Shown: in pieces, positions 52,854-62,501 of the stretch
Position numbering within the stretch: position 1 is the stretch's first letter
Layout: every line of letters begins with the position of its first letter
Assembly: GCF_016725325.1 (NCBI RefSeq)
Contig: NZ_CP068083.1
Location: forward strand, 2,542,001 to 2,606,000
Origin: Sphingobacterium spiritivorum
GTDB lineage: Bacteria > Bacteroidota > Bacteroidia > Sphingobacteriales > Sphingobacteriaceae
Direction of reading: 5' to 3'
DNA length: 64,000 bases
Translations under genes and position numbers: made by a program
Notes under the pieces: model-generated
The model's input: the letters and a program-made list of their open reading frames with translations, nothing else
What the model was told of the DNA's origin: nothing
Database searches by the model: none

Positions 52854-54260
52854 TTAAGCGTGTATTGCCCTGTTAGCAGTTGCTGCCAGAGCTGCCTCTT
52901 TAAGTGCTTCTGTGAATGTCGGGTGAGCATGGCATATACGACCGATATCTTCTGCTGAAGCACGGTATTCCATCGCTACTACCGCTTCTGCAATCATATC
53001 TGCAGCACGAGGTCCGATCATATGTACGCCTAATACTTCGTCAGTCTCTGCGTCTGCCAGTACTTTGATAAATCCATCGGTGTCTCCGGATGCCTTAGCA
53101 CGTCCTGAAGCTTTGAATGAAAATGAACCTGATTTATATTTTTTACCGGCTTCTTTAAGCTGCTCTTCTGTCTGACCAACAGAAGCTACTTCCGGCCACG
53201 TATAGACTACACCCGGGATCAGGTTATAATCAATATGCGGTTTTTGTCCTGCTATTCTTTCTGCTACAGCTATACCTTCATCTTCTGCTTTGTGAGCAAG
53301 CATAGCACCTTTGATCACATCTCCGATAGCGTAGATGCCCGGAACAGTTGTTTCCAGGTGATCGTTTACCGGGATTTTGTTGCCTCTTTCTTCTGGCTGT
53401 ATACCAATGTTTTCCAGACCAAGACCAGCTGTATATGCTACGCGACCGACAGAAACGATACAATAATCACCTTCTAATGAGATTTCCTGACCTTTAGGAT
53501 CTTCAGCAGTAACGGTTACCTTTTTACCTTTTACAGATGCACCGGTTACTTTGTGACCCAAAAGGAATTCCATTCCTAAAGACTTTTTCAATACACGTTG
53601 CAATTCTTTACCTAATCCGCCATCCATTGTGCTGATGATAGATTTAGCAAATTCTACAACTGTAACTTTTGCACCAAGACGTGCATATACAGATCCTAAC
53701 TCAAGCCCGATTACACCACCACCGATGACGATCAGATTTTTAGGGATTTCTGTTAAAGATAAAGCCTCTGTAGAAGTAATGATGCGTTTCTTGTCTACCG
53801 GAAGGAACGGTAAAGCCGTTGGCTTAGAACCTGTCGCGATAATGACATTTTTAGTCGTAAGTTGTTCAGTTTTGCCATCTTCTTTAGTAACTAAAATGGT
53901 GTTTTTATCTACGAAAGAACCAACTCCCTGAAAACTGTCTATTTTATTTTTCTTAAATAAATAAGTGATACCTGCTGTGTTTTGAGCAATGACATCGTCT
54001 TTACGAGCCATCATTTTTTTAATATCAACCTTTAGATTACTTAGGCTAATCCCATGACCTTCGAAGCTGTGAGCAGCATTGTGATAATGCTCTGAAGAGT
54101 CTAATAATGCTTTGGAAGGAATACATCCTACATTAAGACAAGTACCTCCAAATGTACTATACTTTTCGATTACGGCAGTTTTTAAACCTAATTGCGCGCA
54201 ACGGATGGCAGCCACATATCCACCTGGCCCGCTTCCGATTACTATTACGTCGTATTGCAT
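52854..54260 (-). CDS. lpd: Dihydrolipoyl dehydrogenase, copy 2
   Basis: 468 residues. The FAD site is DVIVIGSGPGGYVAAIRCAQLG at about 4-25, the redox pair is GGTCLNVGCIPSKALLDSSEH at about 38-58 (Cys41, Cys46), the NAD site is VIGGGVIGLELGSVYARLG at about 184-202, and HAHPTFTEALKEAA is near 447-460. The CLNVGCIPSKALL form is the one usual for the 2-oxoglutarate and pyruvate complex E3, while copy 1 has CLNWGCIPTKAL. Single gene with promoter box and terminator. Confidence 0.95.
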   Translation of the reverse strand: MQYDVIVIGSGPGGYVAAIRCAQLGLKTAVIEKYSTFGGTCLNVGCIPSKALLDSSEHYHNAAHSFEGHGISLSNLKVDIKKMMARKDDVIAQNTAGITYLFKKNKIDSFQGVGSFVDKNTILVTKEDGKTEQLTTKNVIIATGSKPTALPFLPVDKKRIITSTEALSLTEIPKNLIVIGGGVIGLELGSVYARLGAKVTVVEFAKSIISTMDGGLGKELQRVLKKSLGMEFLLGHKVTGASVKGKKVTVTAEDPKGQEISLEGDYCIVSVGRVAYTAGLGLENIGIQPEERGNKIPVNDHLETTVPGIYAIGDVIKGAMLAHKAEDEGIAVAERIAGQKPHIDYNLIPGVVYTWPEVASVGQTEEQLKEAGKKYKSGSFSFKASGRAKASGDTDGFIKVLADAETDEVLGVHMIGPRAADMIAEAVVAMEYRASAEDIGRICHAHPTFTEALKEAALAATANRAIHA

Positions 54261-54284
54261 AAAGTTTGATTTTTATTTTGCTGC

Positions 54285-54292
54285 CAAAGTTA
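54285..54292 (-). promoter_or_regulatory. -7 box of the second lpd gene
   Basis: TAACTTTG on the minus strand fits TAnnTTTG, 24 bases before the start at 54260. Confidence 0.45.
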
Positions 54293-54346
54293 ATGATTAT
54301 TAATACTATTCGTAAGGAACAGCGTAAAATAAAACGGTTTTTACAC

Positions 54347-54374
54347 AAAAAAGACACCCCGGAAGGTGTCTTTT
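54347..54374 (-). terminator. Terminator of the azurin gene
   Basis: AAGACACC and GGTGTCTT pair around a six-base loop with a T6 run on the minus strand, 24 bases after the azurin stop. Confidence 0.88.
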
Positions 54375-54397
54375 CTTATGTTGTTTTTACAGTCCGG

Positions 54398-54931
54398 TTA
54401 TTCTGCAACGATTTTACCTTGCATAATACCGAAGTGACCCGGAAAACTACAGATAAAAGAGTAAACACCTTTCTCTAATGTAAAGGTAATTTTATCTGTT
54501 TCACCCGGTCCCAATAATTTTGTGTGTGCAATAATAGATGAAGCAGAAGATTTGGGAATATATTCGCTCGCTGCTGCTCCGGCTGCTTCACCACCAAAAG
54601 TAGCGATATCAGTACCTGGCTTAAGGATTACGACGTTGTGTCCCATTGATTCTTTCGGCTGTTGACCTGCATTTTTAAAAGTCAATTCCACAGGCTCACC
54701 AGCTTTCACGCGAAACAGATCTTTGTCATATTTCATCTGATCATTTCCTTCTAAAGAAAGGGTATTCGAAATCGCTACATTTTCGATTCCAGGAACCGTT
54801 TCTTCAGTTGTCTGAGTTTCTGTACTTGTTGTTTCTGTATTCCCTTCTGTCGAAGTTTTTTTGCTTTCACCGCCACAAGATGCAAACGCTACAGCAAGAG
54901 CTAAAGCAGGAATAATAAATAATTTTTTCAT
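54398..54931 (-). CDS. Azurin-like blue copper lipoprotein
   Basis: 177 residues. The lipoprotein signal LALAVAFASCGG is followed by a Thr/Glu-rich spacer (about 22-50) and a cupredoxin domain. The copper ligands can be seen: His in ESMGHNVVILKPG (about 98), then Cys, His and Met in YSFICSFPGHFGIMQGK (about 157-173). This type 1 site carries single electrons, probably at the outer membrane or periplasm, to an oxidase or peroxidase. Single gene. The strand order places it just upstream of the second lpd, but a terminator separates them. Confidence 0.93.
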   Translation of the reverse strand: MKKLFIIPALALAVAFASCGGESKKTSTEGNTETTSTETQTTEETVPGIENVAISNTLSLEGNDQMKYDKDLFRVKAGEPVELTFKNAGQQPKESMGHNVVILKPGTDIATFGGEAAGAAASEYIPKSSASSIIAHTKLLGPGETDKITFTLEKGVYSFICSFPGHFGIMQGKIVAE

Positions 54932-54991
54932 TGTGAACTATGTATTTAAACTTTTATAAAAATATACAATATTTATGGTTTATCTAAATTA

Positions 54992-56620
54992 TCAGTTCTT
55001 GAAGTCTAACTTAATTTGCTTTTTCTTCTCGATGACTTCAATAATACGATTATAAAGATCGATTGCATCAAAAGGTTTTCCGATTACACCGTCTGCTCCA
55101 ACCTCATATGCTTCTGCCTGTTCTGACTCTAAAACAGATGCGGAAATAGTGATTATAGGCGTATTTGCCTTGACAGGGTCTGCGTGATTCTTGATTTCCC
55201 TGATCGCTTCAAAGCCACTCATAATAGGCATATGAGTGTCCATCATGATTAAGTCATAATTTTTATTTTCTACATTTTCCAGTGCGGATTTTCCATTTTT
55301 GACAATATCCACCTCACAATCCCAGCTTTTCAGAATATGGGAAAGCATAAAACTATTGAGGTCATTGTCCTCTGCAATTAAAACTATCAAACGCTCGAAT
55401 TTAGGTAATTGGGTATATAGTTGCTCTATTTTTGAGTCTGTCACATCATAACTCTCGGCCTTTTCAAACCAACATTGAAATGAAAATTCACTGCCTTCAT
55501 TATACACACTGGTGGCGTCTACGGATCCATTGAAAAGATCAGCAAGTCGTTTGACAATAGCCAATCCGAGACCTGTTCCACCAAATTTTTTTGTAATACC
55601 ATCATCAGCCTGCTCAAAGGCCAGGAATATCTTATTCAGTGATTCTGCACGTATACCTATTCCTGTATCTTTCACACTGAAGCGTATAAAATAACTGTTA
55701 TCTTTTACTTCCAGAATCTTAATACTTAATGTTACCTTTCCCTTTTCGGTAAATTTCAAACCATTAGAGATAAAGTTGCTCAGTATCTGTTGCAGACGCA
55801 ATGAGTCCGTCTTGACATAAGTAGGTAGGTCGCTGTCAATATTCATCTCAAATTCAAGATTCTTATTGGCAGCCTTTATTTTGAATATTTTATTGAGATC
55901 ATCGAATAAATCCTGAAACACAAGGTTTTCGAATTCCAGTTTCATCATTCCGGAGTCTATCTTCGAAATATCAAGAATATCATTGATAATTAATAATAAG
56001 GAATGTGAAGCACTATCGAGCCGGTTTACCCAATCCTTTTGTTCACTGGATAGCGTAGAACTGCGGAGCATCTGCGTGATTCCCATAATTCCGTTGATCG
56101 GAGTACGGATCTCGTGACTCATATTGGCAAGGAAGATCTCTTTTGATTTTCTGGCTTGTTCAGCTTCTTCTTTAGACCGGATCAGTTCCTGTTTGGATTG
56201 TTCCAGCTCCGCATTTTTTTCTTTGATCTGAAGCTGGGTCAATACCTGTTGCATAAAAGATTTAACTTTGGCTATCGTAATTTCCGGACTTAAAGGCTTG
56301 TAAAGATAGTCTACTGCCCCGCTGTTAAGACCCTGAATCAGATATTTATCTTCTTTTGATATAGCAGTCACCATTATTGCAATGATTTCCCGTGTTTTGG
56401 GATTACTTTTGAGAATGGAGACAAATTCAAAACCATTAATTTCAGGCATTTGAACATCAATGAGCGCAATTGCGATATCCTCTTTCCAACATAGTCTCAA
56501 CGCTTCATTAGGATCCGAACTGCTTAGGATATTTAATCCCTCAATATCTTCCAGGAGAGCTTTTAAACTAATGATGTTCTCAATTTTGTCATCTAAAATT
56601 AACAGATTTAGCTTTTTCAT
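54992..56620 (-). CDS. Hybrid histidine kinase, REC-HisKA-HATPase-REC
   Basis: 542 residues, no membrane segment. An N-terminal receiver (LNLLILDDKIENI, phosphoacceptor in ALIDVQMPEINGFE, about 3-120) is followed by a coiled coil (about 125-160). HisKA (FLANMSHEIRTPINGIMGIT, about 163-182) and HATPase_c (VKDTGIGI, KKFGGTGLGLAIVKRL, about 280-380) come next, then a C-terminal receiver (VLIAEDNDLNSFMLSHIL, LIMMDTHMPIMSGFE, about 410-530). It is the last gene of the CheR/CheB operon, four bases after the CheB gene, and probably receives phosphate in the same relay. Confidence 0.93.
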   Translation of the reverse strand: MKKLNLLILDDKIENIISLKALLEDIEGLNILSSSDPNEALRLCWKEDIAIALIDVQMPEINGFEFVSILKSNPKTREIIAIMVTAISKEDKYLIQGLNSGAVDYLYKPLSPEITIAKVKSFMQQVLTQLQIKEKNAELEQSKQELIRSKEEAEQARKSKEIFLANMSHEIRTPINGIMGITQMLRSSTLSSEQKDWVNRLDSASHSLLLIINDILDISKIDSGMMKLEFENLVFQDLFDDLNKIFKIKAANKNLEFEMNIDSDLPTYVKTDSLRLQQILSNFISNGLKFTEKGKVTLSIKILEVKDNSYFIRFSVKDTGIGIRAESLNKIFLAFEQADDGITKKFGGTGLGLAIVKRLADLFNGSVDATSVYNEGSEFSFQCWFEKAESYDVTDSKIEQLYTQLPKFERLIVLIAEDNDLNSFMLSHILKSWDCEVDIVKNGKSALENVENKNYDLIMMDTHMPIMSGFEAIREIKNHADPVKANTPIITISASVLESEQAEAYEVGADGVIGKPFDAIDLYNRIIEVIEKKKQIKLDFKN

Positions 56621-56624
56621 GTTA

Positions 56625-57206
56625 CTAATTCTTGATATTTTGTTTGTGTAGATCTAATATGAAATCAATAATTCCTTTATTATCCATAATATGATGATAA
56701 GCCCCTAGCTTTATTGCAGATTCAGGCATAGTTGATATTTCAGCTATAGCAGGGTTCTGTACAATACATGTACCATTCATTTTTTTGATATAGGCTAATC
56801 CGTCTGCACCATCCTGATTGGCTCCGGAGAATAAAAAACCAAAGGTGGCAGACTGGTAGACATCTGCAGCAGATTCCATAGTGACATCAATAGAAGGTCT
56901 GCAAAATTGTACAGGTTCAGATGAATCGAGAGAGAATGTATAATCCGGTTCTACCAGTAAATGATAACCGGGAGGAGCAAAGTAAGCTACTCCGGCCTGA
57001 ATATGTTCTTTATCTTCAGCAATCTTGACCTCGATTTTGCATTTTTTGGATAAGCTGCTTTCTATATTGGTTTCATATTTTGCATTGCGGTGAAGAATAA
57101 CGATAACCGGAACAGACATGTCTGCAGGCAGGCATTTCAGGGTTTCCACTAAAATACTGTAACTCCCGGCGGATCCAGCTAATATGATGATCTTTTGCTG
57201 ATTCAT
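56625..57206 (-). CDS. CheB-type methylesterase domain protein without receiver
   Basis: 193 residues, only the catalytic domain. The triad can be placed: Ser in LAGSAGSYS (about 9-17), His in VIVILHRNAKYE (about 34-45) and Asp in FLFSGANQDGADGL (about 129-142), with APPGYHLLVEPDYTFSL between. Full-length CheB has an N-terminal receiver that is absent here. Such stand-alone CheB and CheR pairs act in two-component clusters beside hybrid kinases, not in flagellar chemotaxis. It lies between the CheR gene and the hybrid kinase in one operon. Confidence 0.92.
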   Translation of the reverse strand: MNQQKIIILAGSAGSYSILVETLKCLPADMSVPVIVILHRNAKYETNIESSLSKKCKIEVKIAEDKEHIQAGVAYFAPPGYHLLVEPDYTFSLDSSEPVQFCRPSIDVTMESAADVYQSATFGFLFSGANQDGADGLAYIKKMNGTCIVQNPAIAEISTMPESAIKLGAYHHIMDNKGIIDFILDLHKQNIKN

Positions 57207-57218
57207 ATCTCTCTCGTA

Positions 57219-58028
57219 CTATGCAATTTTTTGGTAAATATTATACTTTTTGTTGATCAGTTTAAATTTGGATGCTATCTCCTGATGATGTAAGGTTTCC
57301 TTTGAACCCAGACAAAGAAATCCGAAGAGACACAAAGATTCATAGAAGAGTCTGATCACGCTTTGTTGTAATTCCAGATCAAAATAAATCAATACATTCC
57401 GGCAGGTAATAAGTTGAAATTCATTGAATACTCCATCTGAAACCAGATTGTGTGAAGAGAATAAAATGTTTTTCTTGAGATCATTATTGATCGATGCGGC
57501 ATCATACATTGCTGTGTAATAATCAGACAGCGAGTGGACCGTCCCGGATTTCAGAAAGTTGTCTGAATAGTCTTTAATCTTTTGAAGAGAATAGATACCT
57601 TTTTTTGCCTGTTCAAGTACAATATTATTAATGTCTGTGCCATAGATAAAAGACCTTTCGTATAGTCCCGCTTCTTTCAAAAGAATCGCTAATGAGTATA
57701 CTTCCTCTCCTGAGGAACAACCTGCACTCCAGCTTTTGATTCTTGGGAAAGAGGCCAGATAAGGAAACACATCCTCTCTCATAGCCTTGTAAAAAAAAGG
57801 ATCCCTGAACATTTCAGTCACATTTACGGTCAGTTCAATTATAAAATGATTGAAATAGCCCGGAGTATTGACCAGTGCTGTTTTTAAAGCCACCAAATCC
57901 ATTCTGTCTATTTCCATAAGACGTGTTACTCTCCGTTTCAAAGACGCTCTGGAATAACCGGAAAGATCCATGCCATTTACATTCTTTACTAATTCTATTA
58001 ATTCTTCTAATTCTGAAAATGAAATCAT
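57219..58028 (-). CDS. CheR-type protein glutamate methyltransferase
   Basis: 269 residues. The N-terminal helical domain (MISFSELEELIELVKNVNGMDL, SLKRRVTRLMEIDRMD) leads to the methyltransferase domain. There, TVNVTEMFRDPFFYKAMRE is at about 67-85, the SAM-binding WSAGCSSGEEVYSLAI at about 99-114, YGTDINNIVLEQAKKGIYS at about 129-147 and ITCRNVLIYFDLELQ at about 206-220. All the usual residues are present. It follows the long hybrid kinase by eight bases. Confidence 0.95.
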   Translation of the reverse strand: MISFSELEELIELVKNVNGMDLSGYSRASLKRRVTRLMEIDRMDLVALKTALVNTPGYFNHFIIELTVNVTEMFRDPFFYKAMREDVFPYLASFPRIKSWSAGCSSGEEVYSLAILLKEAGLYERSFIYGTDINNIVLEQAKKGIYSLQKIKDYSDNFLKSGTVHSLSDYYTAMYDAASINNDLKKNILFSSHNLVSDGVFNEFQLITCRNVLIYFDLELQQSVIRLFYESLCLFGFLCLGSKETLHHQEIASKFKLINKKYNIYQKIA

Positions 58029-58036
58029 CTTTCAAT

Positions 58037-61000
58037 CTAACTTAACCAAACCCGCATTAATGATATTAGTTTGTCCAGATCTATGGGCTTACTGATATAG
58101 TCATTAGCACCGATCTGTATTGTCCTTTCCCGATCCCCTTTCATGGCTTTAGCCGTGACAGCGATAATAGGAAGCTGAGCAAACTTTTTATTTTCACGTA
58201 TCTTTTCTATAGCCTCAAATCCATCCATCTCAGGCATCATAATATCCATCAGCACCAAATCAAAATCCGGATACTTATCCAGCAACTGTAAAGCTTCTCT
58301 ACCGTTATTTGCAATCTCAATCTGCATATTATAGGCCTCAAAGGCGGTACTTAGTGCAAAGACATTACGCATATCATCATCCGCAATCAATACTTTCTTT
58401 CCGGCAAGAGCTTTCTCCATGATCACTTCCCCTTTGGTATGGGTAGGTATTTTCTGACTTCCCTTATTGCTTTTGAGTCTGTTAAGAAATAAGTTGACCT
58501 CATCGATCAGACGGGTGTTGGACTTCCCTGATTTAAGGACCATAGCTTGGGTATGTCTTAAAATACGCTCCGTGCTTTCCTGAGACAATTCCATAGCCGT
58601 ATTAATAATAATAGGCGTATGCTGATAAGTATCAATCGCTTTGATATCATCCAGTAACTCCAGACCAGACTTGTCAGGAAGATTGATGTCCAAAATAATA
58701 CAGTCGTATGATTTTTTCTCCGCCAGGATTTCCATAGCCTCATCTGCGTTGAATGCCTGATCAACCACGGTATTGCGCTCGTTCAGAGAGGATTTGATAA
58801 AATCACTTTGTAAGGTATGATCCTCAATGATCAGTACGCGTTTTAGAGGAGTGGAGATAAGTGACTTGATCGTTTTGAATGCGTTTTCCAAAGAATCTTC
58901 AGTAACAGGTTTTCTCAAAAAACCAATAGCTCCTTTGTTGATAGGCTCATCCTTATGAAGAGAGGCGGCCGACATCATGTGTACCGGGATGTCTTTGGTA
59001 TTGTCATCGTTTTTGAGCTTTTTCAATACTTCCCATCCATCTATTATCGGCAGCATAATATCCAGAATAATTGCATCCGGTTGCGTTTGAATTGCCATCT
59101 CTAAACCTTCTTTGCCATTATAAGCCACACTTGGATCAAATCCATGCTCCACAGCATAATCTTTCAGAATCTCAGAAAAATTGACATCATCTTCTATAAT
59201 GAGTAATCGCTTTTTACTTTTTACAGAAGCGTCTTCTTCAATAGTGACAGGGCTTGTATCTCTGATTGGCTCCGGTGCGATCGTTCTGTTTTCAGGTTCT
59301 GTAGAAGTCTCATTTTTTTGAGCAGGTCTGTAAGGAATGATAAAAGTAAATGTGCTTCCTTTGTCGGGTTCACTTTCTAAGGATATGCGTCCGCCAAGCA
59401 GCGTTGCAAGTTCCCGGCAGATAGATAATCCCAGACCGGTACCGCCATATTTTCGGCTGGTAGATCCGTCTTCTTGTTTGAAAGCCTCGAAGATTAGTTT
59501 TTGCTTTTCGGCTGCAATACCAATTCCATCATCCTGAACGATAAAATGAATGTTGCCGTTAACGTGTTTATATGTTAGTTCAATCTTACCTCCGTTTAAG
59601 GTGAACTTGAATGCATTGGAAAGCAGATTTTTGAGTACCTGCTCCAGACGGTATTCATCACACAAAAAGGCAACAGGAGCTTCCGGATCAATAGTAGTCT
59701 TGAAATTAATGGATTTCTCTTCTGCAGAGATTCTGAATAATCCCTCAATATTTCTAGTCAATGAATGGATATCAATTTGGTCTTCGACCAGATCAATCTG
59801 CCCTGATTCGATTTTTGCGAGATCCAGAAGCTCATTAATCAGATGAAGTAAATCTGATCCTGCACTATGGATAACAGTTGCGTACTTTATCTGATCTGTA
59901 TTGAGATTATGATGTTTATTATCCTTCAGTAATTTGGCCAGGATAAGAATACTGTTGAGAGGTGTCCGGAGTTCGTGGCTCATATTAGCCATAAATTCAG
60001 ATTTGTATTTACTTGCCTGTTCTACTTCGTTGATTTTATCTGTAATGTTTTTGCGGGCTTTGTCAAGGTCTTCATTTTTAAGTTCCAGTAATTTGGCTTT
60101 TTCTTCCAGCTCATTATTCGTCTGGGTTAACTCCTCCTGCTGCACACGCAATTCCTCTTCTGAAGCTTCCAAAAGATTGGTTTTATAGATAAGCTCTTCA
60201 TTGGTTGTACGAAGTTCTTCCTGCTGCGCTTCCAGTTCTTCTGTTTGTTGTTGCAGTTCTTCAAACATTTCGGCCATCTTATCATGTGCCTGAGTGACCT
60301 TGATCGCGATTGCCAGTGTATTACCTATCTTGTCGAGATAAGCATTTACTTTGCCCTTCTTCTCATCGGAATTGTTAATGCAGATTTCTAATAAGCCGAC
60401 TGTCTCGTCCTCATAGATAAACGGAATGATGTGAAGATCGCTCACCAGATTGCCTCCAAGAATACTATGACCTTTCAATAGGTTGTTATCCACTGCTGCA
60501 ATTACTTTATGCTGCTGATGGACAATGACTTCTCCGGCCAAGCCTGTATTTGTGTCCAGATATTCAGGTACAGAATTCTGTTCGATACCAAAGGTTCCTG
60601 TTAATTTGAAACCTTCTCCTTCAGGCAATTTGAAATATACAACTCCTGCGAGTGCATGGATAGTTCTGCATATACAGGCCAATGCATAGTTACCTAATTG
60701 CATTTCATTGTAATTGCCTCTTACTTCTGAATCCAGTAGCGACAGTTGTTCCAGTACCCAATTGGATTCTTCTATCTGATCCCCTAACAATTTGAGCTGC
60801 TCAAAACTTTCCTGTTCTTTTCGTAATGCTTTCCGGAGTACGGAGAATACCTGATTCACGCGTACGAAAAGAAAGATCATAATTCCAAGGCCAAGAATGA
60901 CAAATCCATAGGTTACAAAACGGCTTATCTTCAGGTGATCATTATTTTGCTTGATGTATTTTGCACGGCTATCTACTACAGAGTTGATTATAGTTGTTAG

Positions 61001-61453
61001 CTGTTTGTGTAATTGATCATAATCCAGAATAATGTCTTGAATAACAGCGTTTTTGTTGATTTCGACATCCCTTCTGAGTTTTCTGTTATCTAAAAACGTC
61101 TCGACCTCAGCCCTGAAGGCAACTTCCATCCGGTGACTGGGTGTGTAAAATTCGGTAGTCTGAAAAAGTTCATTTAAATCTTCATCAATGATAAGGTGCT
61201 TGTTTTTTATAATATCCAGCATCCTGGGATCCTCACTATTAGCGTATAACAGTTTGTTGTTATTAACGATGCCCAGATTAATTTCTAAATTATTGATGGT
61301 GTTGAATTTGTGCTCTGACTGCCCGATTATTTCATCATTAAACCGGATACTTCTGTCAAAGGAAATAAAGAAGAATACTACTGCAAACAAAATCATTAAG
61401 AATGCAATAACAATTCCTATCGTGACCTGAGTTTTAAAGTTGATTTTATTCAT
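58037..61453 (-). CDS. Hybrid histidine kinase with CHASE3, GAF, HisKA, HATPase and three receivers
   Basis: 1138 residues. Two membrane helices (about 9-31 and 178-200) flank a helical CHASE3-type periplasmic region. A GAF domain (about 240-390) is followed by a long Glu-rich coiled coil (about 395-490). Then come HisKA (FMANMSHELRTPLNSILILA, about 496-515), HATPase_c (QDDGIGI, RKYGGTGLGLSI, about 620-725), and three receivers starting at LLIIEDDVNF (about 770), RVLIIEDHTLQ (about 885) and KVLIADDDMRN (about 1018). Each receiver has its acceptor Asp (LDIMLP, LDINLP, MDIMMP). It heads the operon with CheR, CheB and the second kinase, a known Bacteroidota signalling module. The stimulus is unknown. 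Confidence 0.94.
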   Translation of the reverse strand: MNKINFKTQVTIGIVIAFLMILFAVVFFFISFDRSIRFNDEIIGQSEHKFNTINNLEINLGIVNNNKLLYANSEDPRMLDIIKNKHLIIDEDLNELFQTTEFYTPSHRMEVAFRAEVETFLDNRKLRRDVEINKNAVIQDIILDYDQLHKQLTTIINSVVDSRAKYIKQNNDHLKISRFVTYGFVILGLGIMIFLFVRVNQVFSVLRKALRKEQESFEQLKLLGDQIEESNWVLEQLSLLDSEVRGNYNEMQLGNYALACICRTIHALAGVVYFKLPEGEGFKLTGTFGIEQNSVPEYLDTNTGLAGEVIVHQQHKVIAAVDNNLLKGHSILGGNLVSDLHIIPFIYEDETVGLLEICINNSDEKKGKVNAYLDKIGNTLAIAIKVTQAHDKMAEMFEELQQQTEELEAQQEELRTTNEELIYKTNLLEASEEELRVQQEELTQTNNELEEKAKLLELKNEDLDKARKNITDKINEVEQASKYKSEFMANMSHELRTPLNSILILAKLLKDNKHHNLNTDQIKYATVIHSAGSDLLHLINELLDLAKIESGQIDLVEDQIDIHSLTRNIEGLFRISAEEKSINFKTTIDPEAPVAFLCDEYRLEQVLKNLLSNAFKFTLNGGKIELTYKHVNGNIHFIVQDDGIGIAAEKQKLIFEAFKQEDGSTSRKYGGTGLGLSICRELATLLGGRISLESEPDKGSTFTFIIPYRPAQKNETSTEPENRTIAPEPIRDTSPVTIEEDASVKSKKRLLIIEDDVNFSEILKDYAVEHGFDPSVAYNGKEGLEMAIQTQPDAIILDIMLPIIDGWEVLKKLKNDDNTKDIPVHMMSAASLHKDEPINKGAIGFLRKPVTEDSLENAFKTIKSLISTPLKRVLIIEDHTLQSDFIKSSLNERNTVVDQAFNADEAMEILAEKKSYDCIILDINLPDKSGLELLDDIKAIDTYQHTPIIINTAMELSQESTERILRHTQAMVLKSGKSNTRLIDEVNLFLNRLKSNKGSQKIPTHTKGEVIMEKALAGKKVLIADDDMRNVFALSTAFEAYNMQIEIANNGREALQLLDKYPDFDLVLMDIMMPEMDGFEAIEKIRENKKFAQLPIIAVTAKAMKGDRERTIQIGANDYISKPIDLDKLISLMRVWLS

Positions 61454-61473
61454 TTCTCAAAGTAAGAATAAGA

Positions 61474-62265
61474 TTAAATAAGAGACCACCTGCATAAAGT
61501 CTGGCTCTTAGCAGGCAACTCTTTGTCGTATAAGGAATGGGTATCAGTCGATTGAATTCCGAATTTTTTGATATTAAATATCGTTTCAAATTCAGAATAA
61601 CCCTCCCCACTCATTTGAATTTCATAGTAGATAGTCGTTTTTCTCAGGTTAATATCAATGCTAATTGCAGATATTGATTTCCCCTTAATTTTTTGACGGT
61701 ACAAATTAGGTTGATCCCCAAAAACGATACCAAAGATAGTTTTTCCTTTTCTAAAAATTTGACTAGAATGTGATATTAATTTGTTCTTTAAGGCTGTTTT
61801 TCTACAATTATTTCGTAATTCATTTTCTTTGAAGTCTGAAAAACCTAAAAAAAAGCAAGTTGCGAATGCTGTTAAATGTGTGCCTGCATCTTGTTTTTTC
61901 TTCATAAAAAGTAGTTTTATTATGTTATTACGGCATAAATGTAACGGAAGAAGAGAGTCTGAAGCTACATAGGATGCCTGTTGAAGGAAAAATCTATGCA
62001 GAAAGGAGGGAGCCGCAGATAATTTTTCAGTAATCCCGGAATAACGATCGTCATGCAGCAAAAGCCATTTCGGCATGTGGACCCGGATGAATGCATTCAT
62101 CCGAAAGAACCAATACTGAAGAACGCTGTATTTATACCATATTCTGCTTTTCAGAATAGAGGCTTGGTATATAGAATCAGGGTTTTGAAATCCCGATACT
62201 GCAAAAGAATAATGACCAAATACTACCTGGTTTGTATTATGACCAAAAACAGAGAAAATATTCAT
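61474..62265 (-). CDS. Doubtful ORF upstream of the long hybrid kinase
   Basis: 263 open codons. The first ~120 residues look like non-coding translation (rich in Phe, Tyr, Trp and Ser without pattern). The part from the internal Met at about residue 120 (MKKKQDAGTHLTAFATCFFLG) has a weak signal-like start, and the stretch [26 protein letters not shown] could be beta-strands. I recognise no family. It may be a small secreted protein starting near 61905, a pseudogene, or chance. It lies 20 bases upstream of the kinase gene. Confidence 0.25.
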   Translation of the reverse strand: MNIFSVFGHNTNQVVFGHYSFAVSGFQNPDSIYQASILKSRIWYKYSVLQYWFFRMNAFIRVHMPKWLLLHDDRYSGITEKLSAAPSFLHRFFLQQASYVASDSLLPLHLCRNNIIKLLFMKKKQDAGTHLTAFATCFFLGFSDFKENELRNNCRKTALKNKLISHSSQIFRKGKTIFGIVFGDQPNLYRQKIKGKSISAISIDINLRKTTIYYEIQMSGEGYSEFETIFNIKKFGIQSTDTHSLYDKELPAKSQTLCRWSLI

Positions 62266-62501
62266 TTTTTGACGCTATATAAGATCAATAATCCGGTTAT
62301 TACATATAATTTATAGAATATATAAAATTACATTATATTTTTTGTGTTTTATCCTTGTGCAAATTTTTTTTTGTTTAACATATCTAATTGTAAATCAGTT
62401 GTTAATGTTGTTTTTTTCTTCTTCGGAATTAATGAATAAATCGATCGGAAGAGAATTAAATAAATTATGTTATCTTTAAGGAATCTGAAATTAAAAAAGT
62501 T

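Noticed and set aside
62053..62316. 87-codon plus-strand frame upstream of floA
   Set aside because: Composition is not protein-like, and it overlaps the doubtful minus-strand frame. No promoter or family match.
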